DNA of 64,000 nucleotides from NCBI GenBank assembly GCA_001316125.1, contig BBCS01000008.1, positions 1 through 64,000 of the forward strand. The letters run 5' to 3'. Position numbers and translations under genes: made by a program. This DNA comes from Vulcanisaeta distributa JCM 11213. Lineage in GTDB: Archaea; Thermoproteota; Thermoprotei; Thermoproteales; Thermocladiaceae. Of this stretch, positions 21,031-30,862 are shown piece after piece (the stretch's first letter is position 1; every line of letters starts with the position of its first letter). The notes below the pieces were generated by a model. The model did not search any database, had not been told where the DNA came from, and worked only from the letters and a program-made list of their open reading frames with translations.

Positions 21031-21341
21031 GGAGGATTAAGCTCCTTAGGGATTGGAGTTCGTTGGTCAACGCCGTTTTACCAATACTCAGGAGGTATGG
21101 GGTTGAGTGTTATGTCTTTGGTTCCGTAATCACGGGTAGGATCACGGGCTCGAGTGATGTGGATGTCCTCCTGGTAATCAGTGATGGTGACCCACTGGAG
21201 GTTAAGGTCAAGGTCCTCGAGGAGGTTGAGGATAGGCTCGGCGATGTAGTTCACCTACTTGATATTAAGGTTGTTAATGCCAGGGATAAGGGTAAGCCGC
21301 CGTACGCGTGGTTCCTTAGGAATGCCATTAGGATCTTTTAG
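21018..21341 (+). CDS. Minimal nucleotidyltransferase (MNT, antitoxin-type)
   Basis: The 107-residue intact protein has the nucleotidyltransferase motif CYVFGSVITGRITGSSDVDV (G-S-x9-S-D-x-D), with a further acidic position in LLDIKVV. It is close to the usual MNT length. The start overlaps the end of the HEPN gene, so the two are translated together. In characterised MntA/HepT pairs MNT adds AMP to the HEPN toxin; this activity is inferred here. Confidence 0.8.
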   Translation: MEPVRRIKLLRDWSSLVNAVLPILRRYGVECYVFGSVITGRITGSSDVDVLLVISDGDPLEVKVKVLEEVEDRLGDVVHLLDIKVVNARDKGKPPYAWFLRNAIRIF

Positions 21342-21524
21342 GTGAGGCTCATTAATTTTATTCACGGTATTGAATCAATAATGAGGACGACCATGGCTAT
21401 GGCTAACCTGCTAGGCGGCTTTGAAGTCAAGGGTTGTAAACGCCCTAATTGATACTAGTTCGATCAAGGCACTGGCAGGTTTAGTTAAGAGAGCACAACC
21501 CTTATCAGCGCCAGGGCTGGTGCA

Positions 21525-22233
21525 TCAGCACTTCTTCTCCTCCTGCCCACCCTGCCCCCCCTGCTGCTTCTGTGACTGTTTCCTAATAGCCTCACCAACC
21601 ATTATACTCGCGTATATATGAAGCTTCCAGGCCTCCGGGTACTCACCGTACTCCCTAACAACCTTCCTCGCAAGCTCACGAAGCTCGAGGGCCTCCTCCA
21701 GCGTTAACTCATCCTTATCAAGCAGCTCCTTAATCCTATCCCACTCCTCCTTACTCAATGGGTTACCAGAAACCGCCAGCCTCATGACCCTCCTAGCCTC
21801 ATTACGAAGCATAGACGCCTTCTCAGCCTCAACAAACCCTCGGCACTAAGGTACTCAACGAAAAACTCCTGGTAATCGCTATAGCCTCGGCCAACCTACT
21901 AATCCTCGTATTAACCTGGTTAAACCTCTCATCAACGTAATTCCTCAACTCAGTAATTCTCATATCAACATAGCTCTTCAAATCCTTCTCCAGCTTATCG
22001 AATCTCTCGTCAATTTCCTCGAATCTCTTGTCGATTTGTTTGAATCTCTCATCGATTTGCCCGAAACGCTCATTAATCTTCCTAAACCTCATGTCTATCT
22101 CCCTAAATCTCATTTCAATCTCCTTAAACTTACCACCAAGCCAATAAAGCGTCGTACCCAAAATCGTAACTATGGTAACAACAGGCCCAACAACACCCAA
22201 AATCAACGAAACATCCATCGATGTGTATTCCAT
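21525..22233 (-). CDS. Membrane-anchored coiled-coil protein, two frameshifts
   Basis: ATG 22233 begins MEYTSMDVSLILGVVGPVV, a transmembrane helix. It is followed by a regular coiled coil with repeats such as RFREIDMRFRKINERF and QIDERFKQIDKRFEEIDERF. The frame changes near 21880 and near 21830 (DYQEFFVEYLSAEG, then GFVEAEKAS) give a helical C-terminal domain and a Q/G/K-rich tail ending at 21525. About 236 residues in all. It resembles DUF1640-like tropomyosin-style proteins. Role unknown; it is separated from uS4 by 27 bases. Confidence 0.6.
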
Positions 22234-22260
22234 GAACTTGAATAAAAACCTTCCTTAGGC

Positions 22261-22808
22261 TTATTGACTTTGCTGCGCCTGTTGTGTCTCCTGCTGTGGC
22301 TGTGCCAATAGCCTCTTTAGTACTGGGCTTGTTATTGCGTAGGTCACCTTATCCTCAAGGTCCCTGGGCACCAGATAGCCTGGTGACCTAACAACCCTGC
22401 CGTCGACGGCTATGTGGCCGTGGGTCACCAACTGCCTTGCCTCGTAGATGGTCCTTGCCAGGCCCTTCCTATAGACTATTGTCTGAAGTCTCCTATCTAA
22501 TACCGCCCTAACATCCAGTGAAAGCACCGCGTCCAGTGGTATGTCTTGCTCTGGAATGAAGCCTGCCTTAAACAACCTCGCCTTGAACTCAGCCTCCAAC
22601 TTAGCCCTCTGCTCGGTTGGCATTGATAGTAGTGACCTCGCCCTATGCTTCATCTCCCTGAGTATTGTCCTCGCAAGCCAAAGCTCCCTCTTATTCCTAA
22701 GGCCATACTCACCAATTAGCCTAAGCTCCTCCTCAAGCAACTGCCTATTCCAAAGCCTCCTTGCTTACCACCCAGGTACTTCTTCCTTGGCTTCTTTGGA
22801 TCGCCCAT
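22261..22808 (-). CDS. rps4: Small-subunit ribosomal protein uS4, one frameshift
   Basis: ATG 22808 begins [15 protein letters not shown], the conserved archaeal uS4 start. One missing base near 22758 shifts the frame ([14 protein letters not shown] follows). The S4 RNA-binding domain is seen in [20 protein letters not shown] and [16 protein letters not shown]. The C-terminus is a Q-rich tail ([13 protein letters not shown]). An essential primary rRNA-binding protein cannot tolerate this shift, so it is strong evidence of a sequence error. Confidence 0.9.
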
Positions 22809-22868
22809 TCAAGCGGCATATGCATAGAACCCTTTTTAAATTTGAGGTTTCCCAAACAAGCCATGTAA

Positions 22869-23721
22869 ATGCAGGCGATAATGGTTAGGGAATTAAGGAG
22901 GAGTTTCGGGGCCAGGGAGGTCTTAAGGGGTATAGACCTCGATGTTGATTATGGCGTGATAGCCACATTACTGGGTCCAAACGGTGCTGGTAAGACGACA
23001 CTCATTAGGATACTGACAACTGAGTTAATGCCCCATGGTGGTGAGGCCTATGTCGCTGGTTTCAACGTGGTTAATCAAGCCTCTGAGGTTAGGCGTAGGA
23101 TTGCCGTGATTCCGCAGGACGCCAGGCCCATATCCTACATGACACCCCACGAATTTGTTTACTCCTACCTACTACTCCGTGGCCTACCTAGGAATGATGC
23201 GAGGAAAGCCGCCAGGGACTCGCTTGAGGAACTTGGCCTGTGGGACTTTAGGAATACGCCCATTTACCAATTATCTGGCGGCATGACTAGGAGGGTCCTA
23301 GTCGCCGCTGTACTTGCCTCTAATGCCGAGGTCGTGTTTCTCGACGAACCAACTGTTGGACTTGACGCAGCATCTAGGCGTGTTGTTTGGAATTCACTGC
23401 GGCGGTATAGTGATAGTGGGGGGGCATCAATATTTTTAACAACACATTATATTGAGGAGGCCGAGCAAATATCGGACATTGTCTTCCTAATAGATAGTGG
23501 CTTGATAGTGTCGCGAGGCAGGCCTAGCGAGCTCGTTAATAAATTGCCTGGTAAGTATGTTGTTGAGTACCCAGCATCCGCGGGTACCGAGCCGTGCATT
23601 AGGGTTGGTTCTTCATGCTTCTCCTTCGTGGACTCCCTCGATGAGGTTGGGGATGGAGCCATTAGGGTCTCGCCCAAGTCCCTTGAGCATTATGTGCTTG
23701 TGACTATAAGGTCCTGGGTGA
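22869..23721 (+). CDS. ABC transporter ATP-binding protein
   Basis: Walker A is GPNGAGKT, the signature is LSGGMTRR and Walker B is VVFLDEPTVGLD. The order and C-terminal part match the DrrA/CcmA-type exporter family. As written the frame runs without a stop into the permease. A one-base change near 23711 would create a TGA overlapping the permease GTG (GTGA at 23718-23721), the usual arrangement, so I end it there. Exports an unknown substrate with the next gene. Confidence 0.75.
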
Positions 23722-24489
23722 GGGTAATGAGGAAGGTTAAGGGTGGTCTAAGTCATCAGTTGAGGGCTATCCTGGTACTTGCCTGGCTTAATGGATTACT
23801 GCCGATACTTAGGTCGCCGCTTTGGACTGTATCCACCCTGCGACGCCGATTTCCCTGTTAATACTGCTCACGGTGCTTTACCGGGGGGGCATTGGCATGG
23901 TCATGGGCATAATAGGCGGCCTCGTCTGGACAATGCTATCAAGTGGCACAGCCCTAATAGGTGACGCCGCCTATTATAGGCTTGAACTTAAGTTTCAGCA
24001 GATGATTGTGCTACGCCAACCAGCCCGTTGGCCTACACTATAGGACTAGCACTTAGTGAGGTCATATTTACACTGCCTGGCATTATCTTATTCGCGATAT
24101 TAATGGCACTTAAGACGACCGTTGATTTGTTGGGTACCCTGGAGATCGCGGCTTCGCTAGTGCTCCTTTGGTACGCTATTTCCTCCATAGCCTTCTACTC
24201 ATCGACCCTATTTACGTACATTAGGTACACCTGGGCTGTGGTCAGCCTATTAACGCTTGCGCTCGGCGTACTACCCCCCCCAGTTTATTACCCAGCTACG
24301 TACTTAGGCAGTGCTTGGTGGGTTGCGTATTTAGTGCCGACTTCAGCCACAGCAATGATTATACAAAATGTTGTTAGGATAGCGCATTATTCTACATTAC
24401 AGATAGTCACTGCGTACATCTCTAACATTGCTTGGTGTATTATGGGTACGTTATTAACCCTTAGGGTTGCCAGGTGGAGGACTCCGTAG
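23718..24489 (+). CDS. ABC-2 type transporter permease, frameshifted
   Basis: Starts MRVMRKVKGGLSHQLRAILV with a first membrane helix at WLNGLLPILRS. Frame changes near 23855 and near 24005 connect ISLLILLTVLYRGG, IGGLVWTMLSSG and LAYTIGLALSEVIFTLPGII. About six membrane helices are visible in about 257 residues, as in ABC-2 permeases. It follows the ATPase gene with a probable GTGA overlap. The loop around LELKFQQMI is the cytoplasmic coupling region. Substrate unknown. Confidence 0.7.
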
Positions 24490-24502
24490 GTTATGTGTGG
24501 AA

Positions 24503-24514
24503 GAATTAAAAATT
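24503..24514 (+). promoter_or_regulatory. TATA box of sdo1
   Basis: GAATTAAAAATT lies 24-35 bases before the ATG at 24538, consistent with a leaderless transcript that begins at that ATG rather than at an upstream in-frame ATG at 24493. Confidence 0.45.
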
Positions 24515-24537
24515 CCCCCTACATAGGGCTAAATGAT

Positions 24538-25236
24538 ATGAGTAGAAGGAATTATGTAATTGCCAGGTATGAGAAGGATGGTTACGTCTTCGAAATACTT
24601 GTAGACCCAGACGCAGCCCTGGACATGAGGCTTGGCAAGCCTGTGAGTATTGATAAGGTGTTGATAACAGACACTATATATAAAGACGCGAGGAAGGGCC
24701 TTAGGGCGAGTGAGGAGTCGTTAATGAGGGTTTTCAAGACCACTGACCCGAGGAAGGTGGCCGAGTTTATCGTTAGGAACGGTGAGTTACCGCTCACGGC
24801 TGAGCAGAGAAGGAGACTCATTGAGCAGAAGAGGAAGCAGATAATTGATTGGATTAGTAGGAACTGCATAGACACGAGGACTAGGACGCCAGTGCCTCCG
24901 CAGAGGGTTGAGGCTGCAATGCAGCAGGTCGATGTTGCGATAGACCCGTTTAAGCCCGTTGAGGAGCAGGTGAATGCCGTAATAAAGGCCCTCCAGAAGG
25001 TCTTACCACTTAAGGTTGCTGTTAGTATCCTTGAAATTAGGGCGCCCGCTGAGCATGCCCATAAGGTTAGGAGCACGCTTTCGAGGATGGGTAGGGTGGT
25101 TAAGGAGAGGTTTGAGGGTGATGGCTCGCTGGTAATGCAGCTCGAGGTCCCTGCTGGACTTCAGGATACGATAATTGCTAAGGTTAATGAATTAACTCAT
25201 GGTTCAGGTGATGTTAAGATAATCTCCACGTCATAA
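24538..25236 (+). CDS. sdo1: Ribosome maturation protein SDO1 (SBDS)
   Basis: About 232 residues. The N-terminal SBDS domain includes YEKDGYVFEILVDPDAALDM and the three-domain layout is complete. PLTAEQRRRLIEQKRKQIID and WISRNCIDTRTRTPVPPQRV match the central helical domain. The C-terminal ferredoxin-like domain includes LKVAVSILEIRAPAEHA. SDO1 promotes release of the anti-association factor from large ribosomal subunits. I chose the ATG at 24538 because of the TATA spacing. In most archaea sdo1 heads the exosome operon, and rrp4 follows here after 49 bases. Confidence 0.92.
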   Translation: MSRRNYVIARYEKDGYVFEILVDPDAALDMRLGKPVSIDKVLITDTIYKDARKGLRASEESLMRVFKTTDPRKVAEFIVRNGELPLTAEQRRRLIEQKRKQIIDWISRNCIDTRTRTPVPPQRVEAAMQQVDVAIDPFKPVEEQVNAVIKALQKVLPLKVAVSILEIRAPAEHAHKVRSTLSRMGRVVKERFEGDGSLVMQLEVPAGLQDTIIAKVNELTHGSGDVKIISTS

Positions 25237-25285
25237 TGATGATTTAGGATTAAAAATAAAACTAGGGAATCAGGGTATCTTAATT

Positions 25286-26042
25286 ATGCCGCTGTACGTA
25301 AACGACAAACAGATAGTACTGCCCGGGGGGGATGCGATAGCCACGAAGGACTATAACGTCAGTGGTAGTATTTACTGGGATGGTGATGTGGCTTACTCGG
25401 CGGTTGTTGGGCTTATAAACATAAGGGGGGGCGAGAGGGATGTGGAGGTCATACCGCTCAGCGGTATTTATAAGCCTAGGGTTGGGGGGGACATAGTCAT
25501 TGGTTATGTAATTGACATTGGACTAACTGGGTGGGTTATCGACATTAAATCCCCCATACTCAGCGTACCTCCCCCCCGTCCAGGAGGCCACACTTAAGCC
25601 TGTTGATTTAACGACTGTTGATTTAAAGAGCCTGTTGGGTATTGGCGATATAGTGCTTGCCAGGATAATAGATTTTAACCTGACAAAGGATTACCCGGTA
25701 ACGTTAACTCTTAAGGAGGCTAGGCTTGGTAGGATTGAGGGTGGGACGCTCGTTGAGATTGATGCGAGTAAGGTTGCCAGGGTGATTGGTAGGAGGGGGG
25801 GCTCTATGGTTGGCATATTCAGTGAGGAGCTTGGTTGTGACGTAACTGTTGGTCAGAATGGTAGGGTTTGGATTAGGTGTAGGGATCCTGGGGGGGATGA
25901 ATCATTTATTGCTAGAGTAATAAAGTTGATAGAGAGTGAAAGCCACACAAGTGGGTTGACTGATAGGGTTAGGTCAATAGTGACTCAGTACAAGGCCAGG
26001 AAAGTGGGCATTAAGTCCCAGAGCTTAACCACAGCTTCTTAA
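25286..26042 (+). CDS. rrp4: Exosome RNA-binding cap protein Rrp4, one frameshift
   Basis: S1/KH subunit of the archaeal exosome cap. The N-terminal part contains VLPGGDAIA (usual P-G-D), the S1 region YKPRVGGDIVIGYVIDIG and the KH loop VIGRRGGSMVG. Each of these shows one glycine more than the family pattern, always at a G7 run. The frame is broken near 25553 at a C5 run; four C's give YSAYL followed by PV. It ends at 26042 and overlaps the converging thioesterase gene by 32 bases. Rrp41/Rrp42 are not adjacent but 9 kb away. Confidence 0.88.
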
Positions 26043-26996
26043 TCCTAGCCAACTCCTCATCCCTAATCTGTCTCCTCCTCTCACCCTCCATGAACAATCT
26101 CCTCTCATAATCATTGCTGGGTGTATACTCAGGAACTGGGGCCGGCCTTCCACTACCGTCAACGTGTATGTACGTGTAATACGCCGTACATACGTGCCTA
26201 GCCTGGCCGTAGGTGCCCTCAGCGATCACATCAAGCATTATCTCCATGGATGACTTACCAACATAGGTAATCCCAGCCCTCACGGTGACGATATCCCCAA
26301 CCCTAATCGGCGCGTAGAATGCTGTCTCATCCACGGAGCCCGTCACGGCAGCGCCACCTGAGTACCTAGCCGCGAGCAGGCCGGCTATTTCATCAAGCCA
26401 CGCCAATAACCTGCCACCGGACACTAGGTTGCCGACGAAGGCATCTGACGGCGTGGCCCAGCGGCTAGATTCAACGCGCCACCTAAGTCCCTTGGTTGGG
26501 TCTGTCAGGTCAAACCTCCTGAGCTTCCTATCCTCAATCTTCTTCTTTCTCTCCTCATATCTTCTCCTAGCCTCCCCCCCATAGAGTTGTTTCTCGTCAT
26601 CTGTAGGCTCAAGTACGTTATTTATGGGTCTCGGAACGCCGTACTCGTCAACGGCCACGTAGGACGCCGTGGTCATTGTTACCAATTCCTGCTTACCATC
26701 CGGGCTTTCCTTCCAAGCCTCTATCCTCACCTCCATTGATGATGTACCCACGTACTCAACCTAGCCTTAAGTATTACGAACTCCCCAAGCCTGACGGGCC
26801 TAATGAAGAAGTGCCTATCTAGGTATGCAAGGACTGCGGGGCCCCCCCTTGAGAATCGTGTGGCTGCCACCGTGCCTATGTTTGCCATCCACTCGAGCAT
26901 TCGACCACCGAATAAATTACCTAAGGAGTTTATATCAAAGGGCTGGACTGCCTCTACAAGTGTTACCTCCGTATCCTTAATACTTACCATATTCAT
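26011..26996 (-). CDS. Acyl-CoA thioesterase with two hotdog domains, one frameshift
   Basis: Domain 1 starts MVSIKDTEVTLVEAVQPFD and contains NLFGGRMLEWMANIG, the hotdog helix of the YciA/BACH family. After a one-base change near 26757 the frame continues with VGTSSMEVRIEAW. Domain 2 has NLVSGGRLLAWLDEIAGLLA and TYVGKSSMEIMLDV. The total is about 328 residues. It hydrolyses acyl-CoA thioesters, chain length unknown. The linker (residues ~120-170) is charged and probably helical. Confidence 0.8.
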
Positions 26997-27074
26997 GCAT
27001 TTTTAGGCGCATTAATTTAAGTGTGATTATTCCCTGGGAAATAGATAAAATGACCCAGCATTAATTAGTGCTAT

Positions 27075-27593
27075 ATGGTTAGGGCGTTATTTGTTGGGAG
27101 GTTTCAACCGCTGCATAGGGGTCATGAGGAGGTGATTAAGTGGTTGTTGGGTAGGCATGATGAGTTAGTTATCGCCATTGGGTCTGCCAACGAGTCATTC
27201 ACGCCTAGGAATCCGTTTACCGTTGGTGAGAGAATTGAGATGCTTCATTCAATGCTTAGGGAGTTAAAGCTGGTCGATAGGGTCCTTTATTGCGCCGTAC
27301 CTGATACGAAGGGTGATTCGGCACTGTGGTATGCCTATGTCCGTGAGCAATGCCCATCATTTGACGTGGCCTACACGAATGATGAATTCACTAAGCTGTG
27401 CCTTGAGTATGGTGGGATTAAGGTCCTTAATACGCCGCTCTTTAATAAGGAGGTCTATAGTGGTACGAGGATTAGGGAGTTAATGGCTATGGGTGATAGG
27501 TCGTGGCAGAGCCTCGTGGCAACAGGGGGGGTCTTGCCGGTGCTGAGTAGGATTAATGCTGAGGATAGGGTGAGGAGGATAATGCAAAAATAA
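27075..27593 (+). CDS. nadM: Nicotinamide-nucleotide adenylyltransferase
   Basis: The 172-residue protein is full length for archaeal NadM, which joins ATP and NMN to give NAD. FVGRFQPLHRGHEEVIKWLL carries the H-x-G-H nucleotidyl-transfer motif and YSGTRIREL the I-S-x-x-x-x-R loop. IAIGSANESFTPRNPFTVGE is the conserved second motif. A G7 run adds a glycine in VATGGVLPVL. The rpoP gene follows after 28 bases. Confidence 0.92.
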   Translation: MVRALFVGRFQPLHRGHEEVIKWLLGRHDELVIAIGSANESFTPRNPFTVGERIEMLHSMLRELKLVDRVLYCAVPDTKGDSALWYAYVREQCPSFDVAYTNDEFTKLCLEYGGIKVLNTPLFNKEVYSGTRIRELMAMGDRSWQSLVATGGVLPVLSRINAEDRVRRIMQK

Positions 27594-27621
27594 TTTAAGG
27601 GGCTTACTTCATCGAATCGGC

Positions 27622-27868
27622 GTGAGTGAGGAATTCTTTGAGGAGGGTAATGAGGAGGAACAAACGAAAGCGTTAGGTGAGGAGGGGGGGTAGTGAAGAA
27701 GCGGCGGGTGAAGCTACTGGTCGAAAGATATACATGTGCCTTAGGTGCGGCAGAGTATTCTCACTTGAGGACATGATAACGCCTGGTGTGCACTGTCCAT
27801 ACTGTGGTTATAGAATTATCGTTAAAATAAGGTCATTCCAAACAAAGAGGATATCGCACATTGAGTAG
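27622..27868 (+). CDS. rpoP: DNA-directed RNA polymerase subunit P
   Basis: The core YMCLRCGRVFSLEDM and HCPYCGYRIIVKI is the zinc ribbon of RpoP/Rpb12 (two CxxC pairs). The GTG at 27622 gives an acidic N-terminal extension (SEEFFEEGNEEEQTKALGEE) linked to the core across a G7 run at about 27684; six G's keep it in frame. A shorter GTG start at 27677 would give 63 residues, closer to the usual 45-60. The extension is therefore uncertain. Confidence 0.85.
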
Positions 27869-27871
27869 GGT

Positions 27872-28934
27872 TCACACGCCAAACCTCTGCTTCACGGCAT
27901 CGATTATGTACAGCGCCTCCTCATAATAACGCTCTGGGGTTCTTGTGGGTTCCTTATCGAAGTAATTCGAGTATTGGTTGAGTTTACTGGGGTCTGTGAG
28001 GAATATTGTTGCTAGGAACCAGGTCTTAACGGTATTCCAAACATCATAACCCCCCCACCGCCGGTTAGGACTAACTACCGCCGGCATACCTATGGGCTAT
28101 CTCATGAACCACACTAAGTACCTTAAGGTACGATTCAGTGGTTAGGTCCAGGATCCCAAGCTCATCCCCCCCTGTATGAGCATCAACACCAAATTGAAGC
28201 ACCAGGAATTCGGGTGAGTACCTGTCGAGTATTGGCTTCATTATCTCATCAACAACCATGGAGTACACATCATCGCCAGTGTGAGGCGGTAATGGTATAT
28301 TCACCTTAAGCCCTTTACCCGCACCCACACCATCCTCATCAATCCAGCCAGTGCCTGGGTAGAAGCGACCGTCATAGCCATGCGTTGATATTAAAAGAAC
28401 GTCTTCATTATTAAAAATTGCCTGTGTACCGTCGGCATGGTGAACATCAACGTCGACAATAGCTACGCGTTTAATGCCGTGATTCCTAAGCCACTTAACG
28501 GCTATGGCTATGTCATTATATACGCAGAACCCCGCGGCTTCACCCGGCTTAGCGTGGTGGAACCCACCACCTGGATTAAAGCCGTGAACGTACTTACCCT
28601 CATTAACAAGCTTAGTGACGAGTAATGTACCGCCAACCCTAATAGCCGCTGCCTCATGAACACCCCCTAAAGGCTGGCGTGTCGCCATAATCCAGGTAAC
28701 CAACACCATTAACGCTAGCACTCTTAACATAGTCAATATAATCCTTCGTATGGACTAGCATCAACTCCTCATCCGATGCGGGCACAGGCTCCATTAAATC
28801 AACGTAAGAGCTAATAGCCCATGCTCCTTAAGCAACTCAACCAGTTGTTTCTCCCTATGTGGCTTGAATGGGTGCCATGGGCCAAAGTTATAATCCAAAT
28901 ACTTATCTGAGTATGCAAGTACGAGTTTCTCCAT
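27872..28934 (-). CDS. Histone deacetylase/AcuC-family hydrolase, frameshifted
   Basis: Starts MEKLVLAYSDKYLDYNFGP and continues through shifts near 28820, 28670 and 28060. Hallmarks are PGGGFHHA, the metal site DVDVHHADGTQ, and FGVDAHTGGDELG. The restored length of about 354 residues fits class II-like HDAC, acetoin utilisation or acetylpolyamine hydrolases. In archaea the substrate may be acetylated proteins (Alba) or polyamines. It converges on rpoP with a three-base gap. Confidence 0.85.
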
Positions 28935-29014
28935 ATTCTAATTATATAGGCTGAGGAATAATTAAGCTTTTTGAATAATTATTTATATTAGGTATTAAGA
29001 TAAAAACCAAGGAG

Positions 29015-29915
29015 TTATTGCAGATGGATCTCTGAAATTTCAACATCGAAGTAATGCTCAATTAAATTATTGTCTATTAATGCATTTAACAACAACTGGG
29101 ACTTATTACTCGCTCTCACAATCAATTTATTTCCATCAACACCCACTAAGAAACCGTGAAGCTTAAGTATGTTAGATATATTATCAATATCACCGTGAAC
29201 CTTAATCACAACCTCCAGCGGCTTACTATCTTGAACCTTAACACTATGTTCCTTAATTAATTGAATGATCTCATTGGCTACTTCACGCAGTTCAGCATCT
29301 CTAGGTACTGATAATATTATCGTGGGGGTAGCTCTCAAATGCGAAGTGATGCGTGAAGTCAGCAGGATCCGGATTAATAGTGCCATAATCATTGATTCTT
29401 ATTGGTTCAGGGGTTACTATTGACCACTTGTCAGAGCTCACGAGCATTATTATGAGTTCAGGGTTCACCTCATGCACGAAATTATGAAGTTTAATTGAGT
29501 ACTTACTTCTAAGTGTTAATGCGTCGTACCTTACGGGGATGCCCTCATCATCCATAGAATAAAATGGGCTTTTACCCCTAATAACGTCCCACGAGTTGAA
29601 TGGCCATGGATTTGCCATTGGTATTACCCTAATCGTCCATTTACCTAATTGTGAAGCGCTAAATGTTGGTATTGAGTATACGTGATTAAGGCACTTATTA
29701 AGTAGCATATAAATTAGGGTATTGCTTATCCTGTAATCGTTTATTGAGAAGCCAGTTACTATGAGTGCCTGTCTCGCCCCAGCACCTATTGTTAATATTG
29801 GGAATTCCCTATTGATTGCTGATCCGCATTTAATGGATTCCATTAATGAGTGTACGTACCTGGGCGTAACTACGTCCGTAAGCAATGCCTTTAATGGCTC
29901 ACCTGTGAATGGCAC
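29015..29915 (-). CDS. Unrecognised protein with faint M14-peptidase-like layout, one frameshift
   Basis: About 300 residues once a shift near 29345 is joined (HHFAFE, then ATPTIILSVPRDAELR). Segments GAGARQALIVTGFSI and IRVIPMANPWPFNSWD recall the beginning and the I-P-x-x-N-P turn of zinc carboxypeptidase M14 proteins. The H-x-x-E zinc motif is replaced by GFSINDY, so it would be catalytically dead. The C-terminal ~95 residues form an alpha/beta domain of unknown type. I do not assign a function. Confidence 0.45.
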
Positions 29916-30020
29916 ATTAATTTCATTAATTTAAGCGTTTATAAGAAGTACATCTATGGATTTATCATCCACGTAACTATGCGGTTAAATTGAAAATGCT
30001 TTGTAAAGTGTCAAACGGCG

Positions 30021-30506
30021 CTATTTAGTGAATTGAGGAACCACCTCCCTAAGTCTAGCCGCTATTTCCCTGGTCTTATTCATGACGAACTCAGGGTTTG
30101 TCGATTCAAAGGATATCACCGAGGGTTTGGGAACGACGTGTATGTGCATGTGCTCCTCAATACCCGCGCCAGCGACCCTACCAATGTTAATACCCACGTT
30201 AAAATCTCCATAGCTAATACCTAGGACCTTGGTCAATGCCTTAATAATGGCCACTAGGAGTATCCCGCACTCATTTAATTCATCAGTGTTTAGGTCCGTT
30301 ATTGATGGTACGTGCCTATTGGGCACTATCATTACGTGACCGATGTTGTATGGGTACTTATTCATAACAATGAAGCATTGCTTACCCCTGTAAACCACTA
30401 ATTCATCATCACTGCCACGTAAATAGGCGCATAATGCGCACTCATTACCCTTATTATTCGTCGACTTTATGTATGTCCATCGCCACGGTGTGAAGACAAC
30501 CTCCAT
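30021..30506 (-). CDS. HIT-family nucleotide hydrolase/transferase
   Basis: A 161-residue intact protein. The histidine triad is HMHIHVVPKP. The N-terminal CALCAYLRG pair of cysteines suggests a zinc site, as in Fhit/GalT-related archaeal HIT proteins. YPYNIGHVMIVPNRHVPSIT is the conserved strand and helix before the active site. Acts on nucleoside phosphate esters or phosphoramidates. It is transcribed from its own promoter. Confidence 0.88.
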   Translation of the reverse strand: MEVVFTPWRWTYIKSTNNKGNECALCAYLRGSDDELVVYRGKQCFIVMNKYPYNIGHVMIVPNRHVPSITDLNTDELNECGILLVAIIKALTKVLGISYGDFNVGINIGRVAGAGIEEHMHIHVVPKPSVISFESTNPEFVMNKTREIAARLREVVPQFTK

Positions 30507-30586
30507 TCAGACACATATACACATTAAATAATAAAAGGCTTATCCAGGTGGAAAGGTATTTTACCTTATACAGGCAGTAAATTTTA

Positions 30587-30862
30587 ATGACTAAGATAGT
30601 GCATGTTAGGAAATTCATACCACTTAACGTAAGTGTTGGCCAGTTGGTTAGGGGGGGTGTTGAGTTTGACGTGGCGTTGAACAGACTTGATGAATCATTA
30701 AGCAAGGCACTGAGTGAGTTAAGTAGTATTGCTGGATCACGTAGTATTAGGCAGGTGGGTATTAACATTAGTAATGTGAGTCTTGGTAATGTCAGCGGAA
30801 TATTAATAATAGCCTACGCATTGGTTGATGAAGATGACGAGACTCGTAAGGGCAGTGGTTAG
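30587..30862 (+). CDS. Small protein of unknown function, partner of the following ATPase
   Basis: A 91-residue intact protein: MTKIVHVRKFIPLNVSVGQL, a helix RLDESLSKALSELSS and a strand-rich end SGILIIAYALVDEDDE. No family recognised. It overlaps the next gene by 29 bases, so translation is likely coupled. A paired small protein next to a RecF/SMC-like ATPase suggests a subunit or regulator. Confidence 0.6.
   Translation: MTKIVHVRKFIPLNVSVGQLVRGGVEFDVALNRLDESLSKALSELSSIAGSRSIRQVGINISNVSLGNVSGILIIAYALVDEDDETRKGSG

Noticed and set aside
21421..21621. Plus-strand frame between MNT and the coiled-coil gene
   Set aside because: Its second half overlaps the opposite-strand coiled-coil gene and the first half has no recognisable motif.
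25230..25285. Possible C/D box sRNA before rrp4 (AATGATGAT)
   Set aside because: A C-box-like sequence is present but no convincing D box (CTGA) or D'/C' pair follows.
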